DNA of 64,000 nucleotides from Methylobacterium gossipiicola (GTDB taxonomy: Bacteria; Pseudomonadota; Alphaproteobacteria; Rhizobiales; Beijerinckiaceae), in assembly GCF_900113485.1 (NCBI RefSeq), contig NZ_FOPM01000023.1, forward strand, positions 1 to 64,000, in the 5' to 3' direction. The notes beneath the pieces were generated by a model. It was not told the origin of the DNA. It searched no databases and saw only the letters and a program-made list of their open reading frames with translations. The stretch's first letter is position 1; the number at the start of each line of letters is the position of its first letter. Shown piece after piece: positions 29,221 to 39,472 of the stretch. Both the position numbers and the translations under genes were made by a program.

Positions 29221-29793
29221 GTGGCGCAGAACGGTTCCGAGGCGGGTTCCCCGGTTGCAGGTGTGGCGGCGCGTTACGCGTCGGCCCTGTTCGAACTGGC
29301 GCGCGACGAGCGCGATATCGATGGTGTCGCGGCGAGCCTCGATCAGTTCGATGCGCTCCTCAAGGAGAGCGCGGATCTGCGCCGTTTCGTGCGTAGCCCC
29401 GTCTTCTCCGGCGAGGAGCAGGCCTCCGCCATCGGCGCCCTCCTCGAGAAGGCCGGCATCGGCGGACTCGGCGCGAATTTCATTCGCCTCGCCGCCTCCA
29501 ACCGCCGCCTGTTCGCCCTGCCCGACATGATCCGCGCCTTCCGGGGCCTCGTGCGGGACTCGAAGGGGATCGTGCGCGCCGAGGTCACCGTCGCCGAGCG
29601 TCCGTCCGACGCCGTCGTCGAGGAGATCAAGGCGTCCCTGCGCGACGTCGCCCGGGCTGAGATCGACCTCGACCTCCGGATCGACCCCAGCCTGATCGGC
29701 GGCCTCGTGGTCAAGATCGGCAGCCGCATGGTGGATGCGTCCCTGCGGACCAAGCTCAACGGTATTCGCCTTGCCATGCGGGAAGCCCGGTAG
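29221..29793 (+). CDS. atpH: ATP synthase F1 delta subunit
   Basis: A GTG start (VAQNGSEAGS) with GAGAGAG seven bases upstream gives 190 residues, like rhizobial delta subunits; the frame could extend 14 codons further. The six-helix N-terminal domain (GVAARYASALFELARDERDI, ESADLRRFVRSPVFSGEEQA) and the C-terminal signature (IDLDLRIDPSLIGGLVVKIG, SRMVDASLRTKLNGIR) are evident. Delta links the top of F1 to the peripheral stalk b subunits. It opens the atpHAGDC operon; the F0 genes are elsewhere, as usual in Alphaproteobacteria. Confidence 0.97.
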   Translation: MAQNGSEAGSPVAGVAARYASALFELARDERDIDGVAASLDQFDALLKESADLRRFVRSPVFSGEEQASAIGALLEKAGIGGLGANFIRLAASNRRLFALPDMIRAFRGLVRDSKGIVRAEVTVAERPSDAVVEEIKASLRDVARAEIDLDLRIDPSLIGGLVVKIGSRMVDASLRTKLNGIRLAMREAR

Positions 29794-29862
29794 GCCGTCA
29801 CAGGCCCGACCCTTCCCGTTCTTCAAGACCCATTCATTCAATCAACGACAAGAGGCCCGACG

Positions 29863-31392
29863 ATGGACATCCGCGCCGCCGAGATCTCCGCGATCCTGAA
29901 GGATCAGATCAAGAATTTCGGCCAGGAAGCCGAAGTCACCGAGGTGGGTCAGGTTCTGTCCGTCGGTGACGGCATCGCCCGCGCCTACGGCCTCGACAGC
30001 GTTCAGGCCGGCGAGATGGTCGAGTTCGAGTCGGGCGTGCGCGGCATGGCCCTCAACCTCGAGCAGGACAACGTCGGCATCGTGATCTTCGGGTCCGACC
30101 GCGACATCAAGGAAGGCCAGACCGTCAAGCGGACCGGCGCCATCGTGGACGTGCCGGTGGGCAAGGCGCTGCTCGGCCGCGTCGTCGACGCGCTGGGCAA
30201 CCCCATCGACGGCAAGGGCCCCATCGCCACCACCGAGCGTCGCCGCGTCGACGTGAAGGCCCCCGGCATCATCCCGCGCAAGTCGGTGCACGAGCCGATG
30301 GCCACGGGCCTGAAGGCCATCGACGCCCTGATCCCCGTCGGCCGCGGCCAGCGCGAGCTCATCATCGGCGATCGCCAGACCGGCAAGACCGCCATCGCCC
30401 TGGACACGATCCTGAACCAGAAGCCCGCTCACGCCGGCACCGACGAGAACGCCAAGCTCTACTGCGTCTACGTCGCCATCGGCCAGAAGCGCTCGACGGT
30501 CGCCCAGTTCGTGAAGTCCCTCGAGGACAACGGCGCGCTCGAATACTCCATCGTGATCGCCGCCACCGCCTCCGACGCCGCGCCGATGCAGTTCATCGCA
30601 CCGTTCGCCGGCTGCGCCATGGGCGAGTACTTCCGCGACAACGGCATGCATGCCGTGATCGTGTATGACGATCTCTCGAAGCAGGCCGTGGCCTACCGCC
30701 AGATGTCCCTGCTCCTGCGCCGTCCGCCGGGCCGCGAGGCTTACCCGGGCGACGTGTTCTACCTCCACTCGCGTCTCCTCGAGCGCGCCGCCAAGATGGG
30801 CGACGCCGCCGGCAACGGTTCGCTGACCGCGCTTCCGGTCATCGAGACCCAGGCGAACGACGTCTCGGCCTACATCCCCACCAACGTGATCTCGATCACC
30901 GACGGCCAGATCTTCCTCGAGACCGATCTGTTCTACCAGGGCATCCGCCCGGCGGTGAACGTCGGCCTCTCGGTCTCCCGCGTGGGCTCCTCGGCCCAGA
31001 CGAAGGCCATGAAAAAGGTCGCCGGCAAGATCAAGGGTGAGCTCGCCCAGTACCGCGAGATGGCCGCCTTCGCGCAGTTCGGCTCCGACCTCGACGCGTC
31101 GACCCAGAAGCTGCTGAACCGCGGCTCGCGCCTGACCGAACTCCTGAAGCAGCCGCAATTCTCGCCGCTGAAGATGGAAGAGCAGGTCGCGGTGATCTAC
31201 GCCGGCGTCAACGGCTACCTCGACAACCTGCCGGTCTCGAAGGTCCGTCCGTTCGAGGACGCCCTGCTGTCGACCCTGCGCACGAAGCACGCCGATCTGC
31301 TCACCAAGATCCGCGACTCGAAGGATCTGTCCGACGACAGCGCCAAGACGCTGAAGAGCGTCGTCGAGGGCGTGGCCAAGTCGCTGGCCTGA
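29863..31392 (+). CDS. atpA: ATP synthase F1 alpha subunit
   Basis: A 509-residue protein, the non-catalytic nucleotide-binding subunit of the F1 hexamer. Visible are [20 protein letters not shown], the Walker [16 protein letters not shown], the arginine-finger region ([20 protein letters not shown], with the SxxR motif of alpha), and [20 protein letters not shown]. Length is normal. It lies 69 bp after atpH without a hairpin between, and 117 bp before atpG with two hairpins between. Only ordinary features. Confidence 0.99.
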   Translation: MDIRAAEISAILKDQIKNFGQEAEVTEVGQVLSVGDGIARAYGLDSVQAGEMVEFESGVRGMALNLEQDNVGIVIFGSDRDIKEGQTVKRTGAIVDVPVGKALLGRVVDALGNPIDGKGPIATTERRRVDVKAPGIIPRKSVHEPMATGLKAIDALIPVGRGQRELIIGDRQTGKTAIALDTILNQKPAHAGTDENAKLYCVYVAIGQKRSTVAQFVKSLEDNGALEYSIVIAATASDAAPMQFIAPFAGCAMGEYFRDNGMHAVIVYDDLSKQAVAYRQMSLLLRRPPGREAYPGDVFYLHSRLLERAAKMGDAAGNGSLTALPVIETQANDVSAYIPTNVISITDGQIFLETDLFYQGIRPAVNVGLSVSRVGSSAQTKAMKKVAGKIKGELAQYREMAAFAQFGSDLDASTQKLLNRGSRLTELLKQPQFSPLKMEEQVAVIYAGVNGYLDNLPVSKVRPFEDALLSTLRTKHADLLTKIRDSKDLSDDSAKTLKSVVEGVAKSLA

Positions 31393-31415
31393 GGCCCCCG
31401 GCCTGACCAAGTCCT

Positions 31416-31471
31416 GGCCGGTCCGTCTCGGGACCGGCCCCGTCAGTGAGGCGCCCGGAAGGCCGGGCGCC
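31416..31471 (+). other. Two stem-loops in the atpA-atpG spacer
   Basis: First stem GGCCGGTCC / GGACCGGCC (31416-31439), second stem GGCGCCCGG / CCGGGCGCC (31450-31471). Each has nine perfect pairs and a loop of four to six bases. There is no T run. They may stabilise the upstream atpA message or cause partial attenuation. Confidence 0.6.
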
Positions 31472-31509
31472 CCCTCCCGAGCCGTAGCGGATGGATCTGG
31501 AAGACACCC

Positions 31510-32385
31510 ATGGCGAGTTTGAAGGATCTGCGTAACCGCATCGCGTCGGTGAAGGGCACGCAGAAGATCACCAAGGCCATGCAGATGGTCGCCGCCGCCA
31601 AGCTGCGGCGCGCCCAGATGGCCGCCGAAAGCGCGCGTCCCTACGCCGAGAAGATGTCCCAGGTGCTCGGAAACCTCGCGGCGAACCTCGTCGGCGGCGT
31701 GCAGGGCCCCCGGCTGCTCTCCGGCACGGGCTCCGAGAAGACCCACCTCCTCATCGTCTGCACCGCCGATCGCGGCCTGTGCGGCGGCTTCAACTCCTCC
31801 ATCGTGCGTCTGGCCCGCGAGCACATCCGCCGCCTGACGGCCGAGGGCAAGACGGTCAAGATCGTCACCGTCGGCAAGAAGGGCTACGACCTCCTGCGTC
31901 GGCAGTACCGCGATCAGATCATCGAGAACCGGGACCTGCGCGGCAACAAGCCGGTGGATTACGAGTTCGCCGCCGAGATCGCCGACAGCATCATCGCGCG
32001 CTTCGACGCCGGTGAGTTCGACGTCGCGACGCTGTTCTACTCGCGGTTCCGCTCGGTCATCGCGCAGGTGCCCACCGCCCAGCGCCTGATCCCGGCCGAG
32101 TTGCCCGAGACCGGCGGCACCGCCCCCGACGCCGCCCTGCAGTTCGAGCCGAACGAAGAGGTGATCCTCGACACGCTGCTGCCGCGCAACCTCACGGTGC
32201 AGGTGTTCCGGGCGCTCCTCGAGAACGCCGCCTCCGAGCAGGGTGCCCGCACGGGCGCCATGGATTCCGCCACGCGCAACGCCGGCGAGATGATCAAGAA
32301 GCAGACGCAGATCTACAACCGCACGCGTCAGGCCATGATCACCAAGGAACTCATCGAGATCATCTCGGGCGCCGAAGCGCTCTAA
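31510..32385 (+). CDS. atpG: ATP synthase F1 gamma subunit
   Basis: The 291-residue central shaft of F1. Both termini carry the conserved coiled-coil helices: [20 protein letters not shown] with [16 protein letters not shown], and C-terminal [20 protein letters not shown] then [21 protein letters not shown]. The middle [17 protein letters not shown] is the Rossmann-like segment of gamma. Normal length for the class. Spacing to atpD is 45 bp without hairpin. Confidence 0.99.
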   Translation: MASLKDLRNRIASVKGTQKITKAMQMVAAAKLRRAQMAAESARPYAEKMSQVLGNLAANLVGGVQGPRLLSGTGSEKTHLLIVCTADRGLCGGFNSSIVRLAREHIRRLTAEGKTVKIVTVGKKGYDLLRRQYRDQIIENRDLRGNKPVDYEFAAEIADSIIARFDAGEFDVATLFYSRFRSVIAQVPTAQRLIPAELPETGGTAPDAALQFEPNEEVILDTLLPRNLTVQVFRALLENAASEQGARTGAMDSATRNAGEMIKKQTQIYNRTRQAMITKELIEIISGAEAL

Positions 32386-32403
32386 GCGCTCCCGACGCCC
32401 TGA

Positions 32404-33891
<1,488 letters not shown>

Positions 33892-33914
33892 GACTCGAAC
33901 CGCAGGATCGGCCT

Positions 33915-33940
33915 CGCGACCGGCGCCACCGCCGGTCGCG
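33915..33940 (+). other. Stem-loop in the atpD-atpC spacer
   Basis: CGCGACCGGC / GCCGGTCGCG form a perfect 10-bp stem with a 6-base loop (GCCACC). It lies 23 bases after atpD and has no T run. It mirrors the hairpins after atpA. Confidence 0.6.
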
Positions 33941-34028
33941 ACCGGGCCTGACCCCATCCACGGCGCACGGCCCCGGGCCGCGCGCCGTTTCTAAACAGCA
34001 GACAACCCGAACCGGGATTCGCGACGAT

Positions 34029-34430
34029 ATGGCCACCTTCCAGTTCGATTTCGTCGGCCCCGAGCGCACGGTGTATTCCGGCCCCATCGAGGCGGTGCAG
34101 CTGCCCGGCGTCGACGGCGAGATGACCGTCCTGCCCGGCCACGCGCCCGTGCTCACGGCCCTCAAGGTCGGCGTGATCGTGATCAACGAGGCGGGACATG
34201 CCGGCAAGCGCGTCCTCGTGCGAGGCGGCTTCGCCGATATCGGACCGACCTCCGTCACCGTCATCGCCGAGCGGGCCACGGCCTTCGAGGAGATCACGCC
34301 GGAATCCCTCGACCGCGACATCGCCGCCGTCGAGCTCCTGCGCGACGCCACGACGGACTTCGCCAAGAAGGACGAGCTGAACGGCCAGATCGTCCAGCTC
34401 CAGGACGCCAAGGTGGCGTTGGCCCTCTGA
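34029..34430 (+). CDS. atpC: ATP synthase F1 epsilon subunit
   Basis: A 133-residue subunit of the rotor, which can also inhibit ATP hydrolysis. It has the beta-sandwich pattern ATFQFDFVGPERTVYSGPIE, VQLPGVDGEMTVLPGHAPVL and VRGGFADIGPTSVTVIAERA. The C-terminal helices (LDRDIAAVELLRDATTDFAK and following) are somewhat short, as in many Alphaproteobacteria. Last gene of the operon; a large hairpin follows at 34573. Confidence 0.97.
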   Translation: MATFQFDFVGPERTVYSGPIEAVQLPGVDGEMTVLPGHAPVLTALKVGVIVINEAGHAGKRVLVRGGFADIGPTSVTVIAERATAFEEITPESLDRDIAAVELLRDATTDFAKKDELNGQIVQLQDAKVALAL

Positions 34431-34572
34431 GTGTTTCTCACGAAACTCCCGCTCTCCCGTCGTCTTCAGAGCGAGAACCGTCCGGGGACGGGAGTTTCAT
34501 GGGGCACTCCAAGCCCTGTCGAGGGAAGTGGTTTTCGGGTCGCATGAAGAGCGTGCGACCGTAGCAGGATCG

Positions 34573-34612
34573 AGGGCGACGTCCGTGATTCGTGAATCGC
34601 GGACGTCGCCCT
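34573..34612. terminator. Long hairpin between the atp operon and the convergent cca gene
   Basis: AGGGCGACGTCCG / CGGACGTCGCCCT make a 13-bp perfect stem, and an inner GATTC / GAATC stem prolongs it after one mismatched pair. It sits between convergent transcription units, five bases from the cca stop, and probably terminates both. Confidence 0.75.
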
Positions 34613-34617
34613 AACCG

Positions 34618-35844
34618 TTAGGAGAGGGCGCGGACCAGCAGAGTCTCCCGTGCCTCGATCCCCTCCGGGCAGCCGGCTTCGAGCCAGAGCGCCCGCGCGC
34701 GGCCGAGGCGCCGTCCGATCTCCCGCCCAGGCGGGATGCCGTGGGCCACGAGATCCGCCCCCGTGAGGGGAAAGACCGGCGCCGCCACCTCGCCCCGTGC
34801 CATCCGCCCGAGGAGATCGCCGGCCTCGGCCGTCAGAGTCGGGCGCGATCCGCCCCCCAGGGCCGTGAAGGCCAGTTCGAGGTTCGGCGCCCCGTGGAGC
34901 GCCGCCAGACCGCGCAGGCGCGATTCGTCGATCGTTTCCAGGGTTTTCGCGGCCACGAGCGCCCGTGCGTAGGTGGCGAGCCGAACCAGTTCGGCCTTCG
35001 AGAGGCGCAACCGCCCGGCCAGCCGTTCGGCATCGTCTTCCGAAAAGACCGCCAGAGCGGCGAGGCGCCCCGCCGCATCGGTGGGCGCCTGCGCAACGCG
35101 CGCGAACCGCCGCAGGTCACCGAGTCCGCCGATGAGGCGGCCGAGGAGACCGGTCTCGCTCAAGGTCGTCACCGCCGCGATGCTGCCGGGTGCCATCACC
35201 AGTTTCAACAGTTCGGCCCGCACCCGCTCGCGCGACAGGCCGTCGAGGGCGGCGCGGGCGGCGATGCAGGCGGCGAGCCCCTCCGGATCGGGTGGGCCGA
35301 GGCCGTAGCGGGCCTGGAACCGAAAGAACCGCAGGATGCGCAAGGCGTCCTCGCGAATGCGGGTCCGGGCGTCGCCGATGAAGCGCACGCGGCCCGCCGC
35401 GAGGTCGGCGATCCCGCCCGTGGTGTCCTGGACCGTGCCGGTGACGTCCACCGACAGGGCGTTGATGGTGAAGTCCCGGCGCTCGGCGTCGCGGGCGAAG
35501 TCGCGGCCGAACCGCACCACGGCGTGGCGTCCATCGGTCTCGACATCCTCCCGCAGGGTCGTAACCTCGAACGTCTGGACCCCGACGAGCAGCGTCACGG
35601 TGCCGTGCTCGATCCCCGTGGGGATGCTGCGCAAGGACGCCGCCGCCGCGCGGGCGATGACGGCCTCCGGCGTCAGGGTTGTGGCCAGATCGATGTCGTC
35701 GGACGGGCGGCCGAGGAGGGCATCACGGACGCAGCCACCGACGAGGCGTGTCTCTTCGCCCGCGACCGCCAGGGCGTCCAACACCCGTCCGACACCTGCC
35801 ATTGCCAGGAGGCGGCGGGGGCCGTTCGAATCGAGGGGTCTCAC
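34618..35844 (-). CDS. cca: CCA tRNA nucleotidyltransferase / poly(A) polymerase family
   Basis: Class II nucleotidyltransferase that adds or repairs the tRNA 3' CCA. GTG at 35844 overlaps the stop of the DUF6111 gene (GTGA) and gives 408 residues; an ATG at 35802 (MAGVGRVLDAL) is the alternative. The head domain has RLVGGCVRDALLGRPSDDID, the metal-binding D-x-D, then TGIEHGTVTLLVG and ERRDFTINALSVD, then RIREDALRILRFFRFQARYG. The C-terminal half is divergent helical body. Family assignment is firm; CCA-adding versus poly(A) activity cannot be separated by eye, but a single copy in Rhizobiales normally serves as Cca. Confidence 0.93.
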   Translation of the reverse strand: MRPLDSNGPRRLLAMAGVGRVLDALAVAGEETRLVGGCVRDALLGRPSDDIDLATTLTPEAVIARAAAASLRSIPTGIEHGTVTLLVGVQTFEVTTLREDVETDGRHAVVRFGRDFARDAERRDFTINALSVDVTGTVQDTTGGIADLAAGRVRFIGDARTRIREDALRILRFFRFQARYGLGPPDPEGLAACIAARAALDGLSRERVRAELLKLVMAPGSIAAVTTLSETGLLGRLIGGLGDLRRFARVAQAPTDAAGRLAALAVFSEDDAERLAGRLRLSKAELVRLATYARALVAAKTLETIDESRLRGLAALHGAPNLELAFTALGGGSRPTLTAEAGDLLGRMARGEVAAPVFPLTGADLVAHGIPPGREIGRRLGRARALWLEAGCPEGIEARETLLVRALS

Positions 35845-36098
35845 CGGAACTGCCCCGGCACCACGACGCCGTTCTCCATGTGCGGCGGCACGTAGCCGCC
35901 GCGATGGCGCTCGCCGAACAGGCCGGTGGCCACGAGGGCGAGGATGGCCAGGACGAGTCCCGTGAGGGTGAGGCGAAAGACCTTGCCCTCCCAATGGGCC
36001 TTGTCGTGAGGATGCCGGCCGCTGAGGGCGAGGTAACCGGCGAACAGCAGGAACGGCAGGAGGAAAAGGGCGACTTCCTCGACGAGTCTGCGGATCAT
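35841..36098 (-). CDS. DUF6111 family small membrane protein
   Basis: An 85-residue protein with two membrane helices (VALFLLPFLLFAGYLALSG and LTLTGLVLAILALVATGLFG) and a short conserved link (HWEGKVFRLTL). Its end GGYVPPHMENGVVVPGQF is characteristic of this alphaproteobacterial family, which is normally encoded next to cca and a NUDIX gene. Function unknown. Its stop codon overlaps the cca start. Confidence 0.85.
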   Translation of the reverse strand: MIRRLVEEVALFLLPFLLFAGYLALSGRHPHDKAHWEGKVFRLTLTGLVLAILALVATGLFGERHRGGYVPPHMENGVVVPGQFR

Positions 36099-36122
36099 GA
36101 AACTCTCGCGCGGTGCGCTGGA

Positions 36123-36752
36123 TCAGGGATACAGGCGCTCGTGAAGGTTGTTCACGATGCCGGCCGTCACGCCCCAGATCCGGTGGGCGCCGTAGGGGAT
36201 CACATAGGTGCGGCGGGTGCGCCCCCGCCAGTCCGCGCTCTCGATTCGCCGCAGGCTGCGGTTGAGGAGATGGGTGAGGGGTGCCTCGAAGATCGCCGCC
36301 ACCTCGGCGGGGTTGGGGCGCAGGGGCGCGTCCGGATCGACGAGGCCGAGCACCGGGATCACCAGGAAGCCCGTGGCCGAGAGGTAGGGGTCGAGGTAGC
36401 CGAGCGTCCGGACCGCGCCCGCTTCGAGGCCGATCTCCTCCTGGGCCTCGCGCAGGGCGGCGGCGGCGGGGGAGGCGTCACCTGGGTCGATCTTGCCGCC
36501 CGGAAACGCGATCTGGCCGGAATGGTCGCGCAGGTGTGCCGAGCGCACGGTGAAGATGACGCCGAGCCCCGCCGGGCGGGGCACCACGGGGACCAGCACC
36601 GCCGCGCGGCGATGCGGCCCCTCCGGGACGACCTCGGGGCCGTCGAGGTCGTGGTCGCCGCGGGGATTGGCGGTCGGCTCCCCGGGCCGCGGCGGCTCCG
36701 TGTCGAGGCGGGCGGCACGGGCGACGAAATCGGCGACGGCGTCCGCGCTCAT
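36123..36752 (-). CDS. CoA pyrophosphohydrolase (NUDIX)
   Basis: A 209-residue NudL/YeaB-type NUDIX hydrolase. RRAAVLVPVVPRP, then the UPF0035 signature LRDHSGQIAFPGGKID, then the NUDIX box ending ALREAQEEIGLEAG with its metal-binding glutamates. LGYLDPYLSATGFLVIPVLG and the C-terminal YGAHRIWGVTAGIVNNL follow. Family members split coenzyme A to phosphopantetheine and 3',5'-ADP. Its start overlaps the end of the DUF1285 gene by four bases, so it belongs to a minus-strand operon DUF1285-NUDIX-DUF6111-cca. Confidence 0.92.
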   Translation of the reverse strand: MSADAVADFVARAARLDTEPPRPGEPTANPRGDHDLDGPEVVPEGPHRRAAVLVPVVPRPAGLGVIFTVRSAHLRDHSGQIAFPGGKIDPGDASPAAAALREAQEEIGLEAGAVRTLGYLDPYLSATGFLVIPVLGLVDPDAPLRPNPAEVAAIFEAPLTHLLNRSLRRIESADWRGRTRRTYVIPYGAHRIWGVTAGIVNNLHERLYP

Positions 36753-37324
36753 GCCCCGGCGGCGGGGGCGATCCGGTGGAACAGGCCCCCGGCGGCGATG
36801 CCGAGCCAGCCGTCGCGCTCCTCGGCGAGAGCCACGAGATCGTAGGTGAGGGCCCGCGTCACCAGGGCCCAGAGGCCGCGCCGGACATGGACGTAGGGGC
36901 GCAGGCCCCCGGCCGCATCCTCCTCGAACCGTAGGGCATGGTCGGCATCCACCGCCACGAGGTCATCGACGTTGGTGCGGATGGCGATGCGGCGCCCGTC
37001 GCCGTCCCCCTCCACGGCCATCTCGACGGCCACGAAGGCCGCGTCCTCCACGGTGATGCCGACGCTCTCCACCGGGGTCACCAGCACCACCCGTCCATCG
37101 GGCTCTCGGCGGAGGATCGAGGCGAACAGCTTGACGAGGGCGGGACGCCGGATCGGCGCGCCATCGTGGAACCAGGTCCCGTCGGCGGCGATGCGCATGT
37201 CGATGGCGCCGCAATAGGGCGGATTCCATTGCTCGACGGGCGGGGGGCCGCGCCGGGGGAGGTCCCCAAGGGCGGCGCTCAGGCGGTCGATGGTCGGATC
37301 GGACGAAGACGTGGTCATGGCCAT
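36749..37324 (-). CDS. DUF1285 family protein
   Basis: A 191-residue soluble protein with the DUF1285 pattern: WNPPYCGAIDMRIAADGTWF, HDGAPIRRPALVKLFASILR, then VLVTPVESVGITVEDAAFVA and the C-terminal YVHVRRGLWALVTRALTYDL. The family is of unknown function with solved beta-rich structures. It is the first gene of the operon that ends in cca. Two close ATGs exist; the first is used. A divergent moxR gene starts 207 bp to the right. Confidence 0.9.
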   Translation of the reverse strand: MAMTTSSSDPTIDRLSAALGDLPRRGPPPVEQWNPPYCGAIDMRIAADGTWFHDGAPIRRPALVKLFASILRREPDGRVVLVTPVESVGITVEDAAFVAVEMAVEGDGDGRRIAIRTNVDDLVAVDADHALRFEEDAAGGLRPYVHVRRGLWALVTRALTYDLVALAEERDGWLGIAAGGLFHRIAPAAGA

Positions 37325-37531
37325 GAGATAGCGCCCCCCACACCGTTGGGTACAGCCGGACTCCGCCGCGAGCCCGGGCGATTCGCGGCCCGAAAGGCAC
37401 TGTCAAACGGGCGCTTCGCGCCTGCGGCGTCGCGCCGACCTTGCCAGGGCGAGGCAAACGGCGCCACACTCCGCCACCCTGAACGCCGCCTCGACCCGAC
37501 ACGTCGCGGCTCCCGCGAGGACCGACACCGC

Positions 37532-38536
37532 ATGACGCAAGGCTCCCAGCCGGCCACGGCTCTCGACGACGGCATCGTCGCCACGGCGGAAGCCTGTCTC
37601 GAGACGGTGGGCCAAGCGCGCGAGGCGGTCCACCGGGTGATCTTCGGCCAGGAGCAGGTGGTCGATCTCTCGCTCATCACCATCCTGGCGGGCGGCCACG
37701 GTCTGCTGGTCGGCCTGCCGGGCCTGGCCAAGACCAAACTCGTCGAGACCCTCGGCACCGTGCTCGGCCTCGATGGCCGGCGCGTCCAGTTCACCCCCGA
37801 TCTGATGCCGTCCGACATCCTAGGCACCGAGATCTTGGACGAGGACGCCAACCGGCACCGCTCGTTCCGCTTCGTGAAGGGGCCAGTCTTCACCCAACTC
37901 CTCATGGCCGACGAGATCAACCGTGCGAGCCCGCGCACCCAATCGGCCCTGCTCCAGGCCATGCAGGAGCATTTCGTCTCCGTGGCGGGCGAGCGCCACG
38001 ACCTGCCGCGCCCCTTCCACGTGCTGGCGACCCAGAACCCCATCGAGCAGGAGGGCACCTACCCCCTGCCGGAAGCACAGCTCGACCGGTTCCTGCTGGA
38101 GATCGACGTCGGCTATCCCGACCGCGCCGCCGAGCGTCGCATTCTCATCGAGACCACGGGCGTCGACGATCACAAGCCGAAGGCGGTGATGGACACCGAG
38201 CAGTTGCTGACGGCCCAGCGCCTCGTGCGCCGCCTGCCGGTCGGCGACGCCGTGGTGGACGCGATCCTCGACCTCGTGCGCTCGGCCAGGCCCGAGGGCG
38301 GCGATCCGTCCCTCAAGGGCAAGCTCCTGTGGGGACCGGGCCCCCGCGCCAGTCAGGCCCTCACCCTGGCGGTGCGCGCCCGCGCCCTCATCGAGGGCCG
38401 CGTCGCCCCCTCCATCGCCGACGTGAAGGCGCTCGCCGAACCCGTCCTCAAGCACCGCATGGCGCTCAGTTTCGCCGCACGGGCCGACGGCGAGACCATT
38501 CCGGGTCTCATCGCCGGGCTCGCGGCCAAGCTCTAG
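37532..38536 (+). CDS. MoxR-family AAA+ ATPase
   Basis: A 334-residue AAA+ ATPase. Walker A is GLLVGLPGLAKTKLVE, Walker B LLMADEINRASPRTQSALLQ, sensor 1 HVLATQNPIEQEGTYPLPEA, followed by QLDRFLLEIDVGYP, and the C-terminal lid contains ARASQAL-type sensor 2 (GPGPRASQALTLAVRARAL). MoxR ATPases act as chaperones that activate enzymes together with VWA-domain partners; in methylotrophs one member matures methanol dehydrogenase. This copy heads the moxR-DUF58-DUF4159-GATase cluster typical of Rhizobiales, not an mxa operon. Three bases separate it from the DUF58 gene. Confidence 0.95.
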   Translation: MTQGSQPATALDDGIVATAEACLETVGQAREAVHRVIFGQEQVVDLSLITILAGGHGLLVGLPGLAKTKLVETLGTVLGLDGRRVQFTPDLMPSDILGTEILDEDANRHRSFRFVKGPVFTQLLMADEINRASPRTQSALLQAMQEHFVSVAGERHDLPRPFHVLATQNPIEQEGTYPLPEAQLDRFLLEIDVGYPDRAAERRILIETTGVDDHKPKAVMDTEQLLTAQRLVRRLPVGDAVVDAILDLVRSARPEGGDPSLKGKLLWGPGPRASQALTLAVRARALIEGRVAPSIADVKALAEPVLKHRMALSFAARADGETIPGLIAGLAAKL

Positions 38537-38539
38537 GCG

Positions 38540-39460
38540 ATGGCCCTATCTCCCACGCGCGTCTTGCCCGCCGAGGCCCGCACGCCGGGGCGGCGCGAGA
38601 CCGAGAGCGCGCTTGAGCTCGCCGAGCGGATGCCCCGCCTGATCCTCGAAGCCCGGCGGGTGTCCACCACCCTGGCGCACGGCCTTCACGGGCGCCGCCG
38701 GGCGGGACCGGGCGAGAGCTTCTGGCAGTTCCGCCCCTTCGTGGCCGGCGAGGCGGCGGCGCGCATCGACTGGCGCCGCTCAGCCCGCGACGACCGGCTT
38801 TACGTGCGCGAGCGCGAATGGGAGGCGGCCCACAACATCTGGTTCTGGGTCGACCGCTCGGCTTCCATGGGATTCGCTTCGCACCTCGCCCAGGCGCCGA
38901 AGGTGGAGCGAGCCCTGGTGCTGGCCTTCGCCCTCGCCGATACCCTGGTGGAGGGCGGCGAACGGGTCGGGCTGCTGGGCCTCACCCGCGCCGTCACGTC
39001 GCGCCGCATCGTCGAGACCCTGGCCCAGGCCCTCGTGGGCGATGGCGCCGGGCTCACGAACGACGCGCCGCCCCGTGCCACGCCGGGCCGCTTCGACGAG
39101 GCGATCCTCGTCAGCGATTTCCTGTCGCCCTTGAGCGAGGTGAAAGCCTCGGTCGACGCCATCGCGGCCCACGGCACCCACGGCCACCTCGTGGCCATTG
39201 CCGACCCCGTGGAGGAAACCTTCCCGTTCTCGGGTCAGGCGGTGCTGCACGATCCGGAGACGAACCGCAGCCTCGCCATCGGTGATGCCGGGGCCTGGGG
39301 CGACGCCTACCGCGACCGCCTCGCCGCGCACCGCGCCGGTCTCGCCGAGATCGCCCGCGCGCAGGGCTGGACCCTCACCCTCCACCGCACCGACCGACCG
39401 GCCAGCGAAGCCGCCCTGCGCCTGCTCACCCTCGTGGCCGCCGCGCGCGGGACCGGCTGA
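38540..39460 (+). CDS. DUF58 domain protein (VWA-like)
   Basis: A 306-residue protein with the DUF58 core: ARRVSTTLAHGLHGRRRAGP, SFWQFRPFVAGEAAARIDWR, RSARDDRLYVREREWEA. A VWA-like fold follows, with a MIDAS-type D-x-S-x-S in WVDRSASMGF. No membrane helix. DUF58 proteins are the usual partners of MoxR ATPases. Its position between moxR and two large membrane proteins with VWA-like or GATase-like regions suggests one complex. The target of the complex is unknown. Confidence 0.93.
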   Translation: MALSPTRVLPAEARTPGRRETESALELAERMPRLILEARRVSTTLAHGLHGRRRAGPGESFWQFRPFVAGEAAARIDWRRSARDDRLYVREREWEAAHNIWFWVDRSASMGFASHLAQAPKVERALVLAFALADTLVEGGERVGLLGLTRAVTSRRIVETLAQALVGDGAGLTNDAPPRATPGRFDEAILVSDFLSPLSEVKASVDAIAAHGTHGHLVAIADPVEETFPFSGQAVLHDPETNRSLAIGDAGAWGDAYRDRLAAHRAGLAEIARAQGWTLTLHRTDRPASEAALRLLTLVAAARGTG

Positions 39461-39472
39461 GGACCACGAACC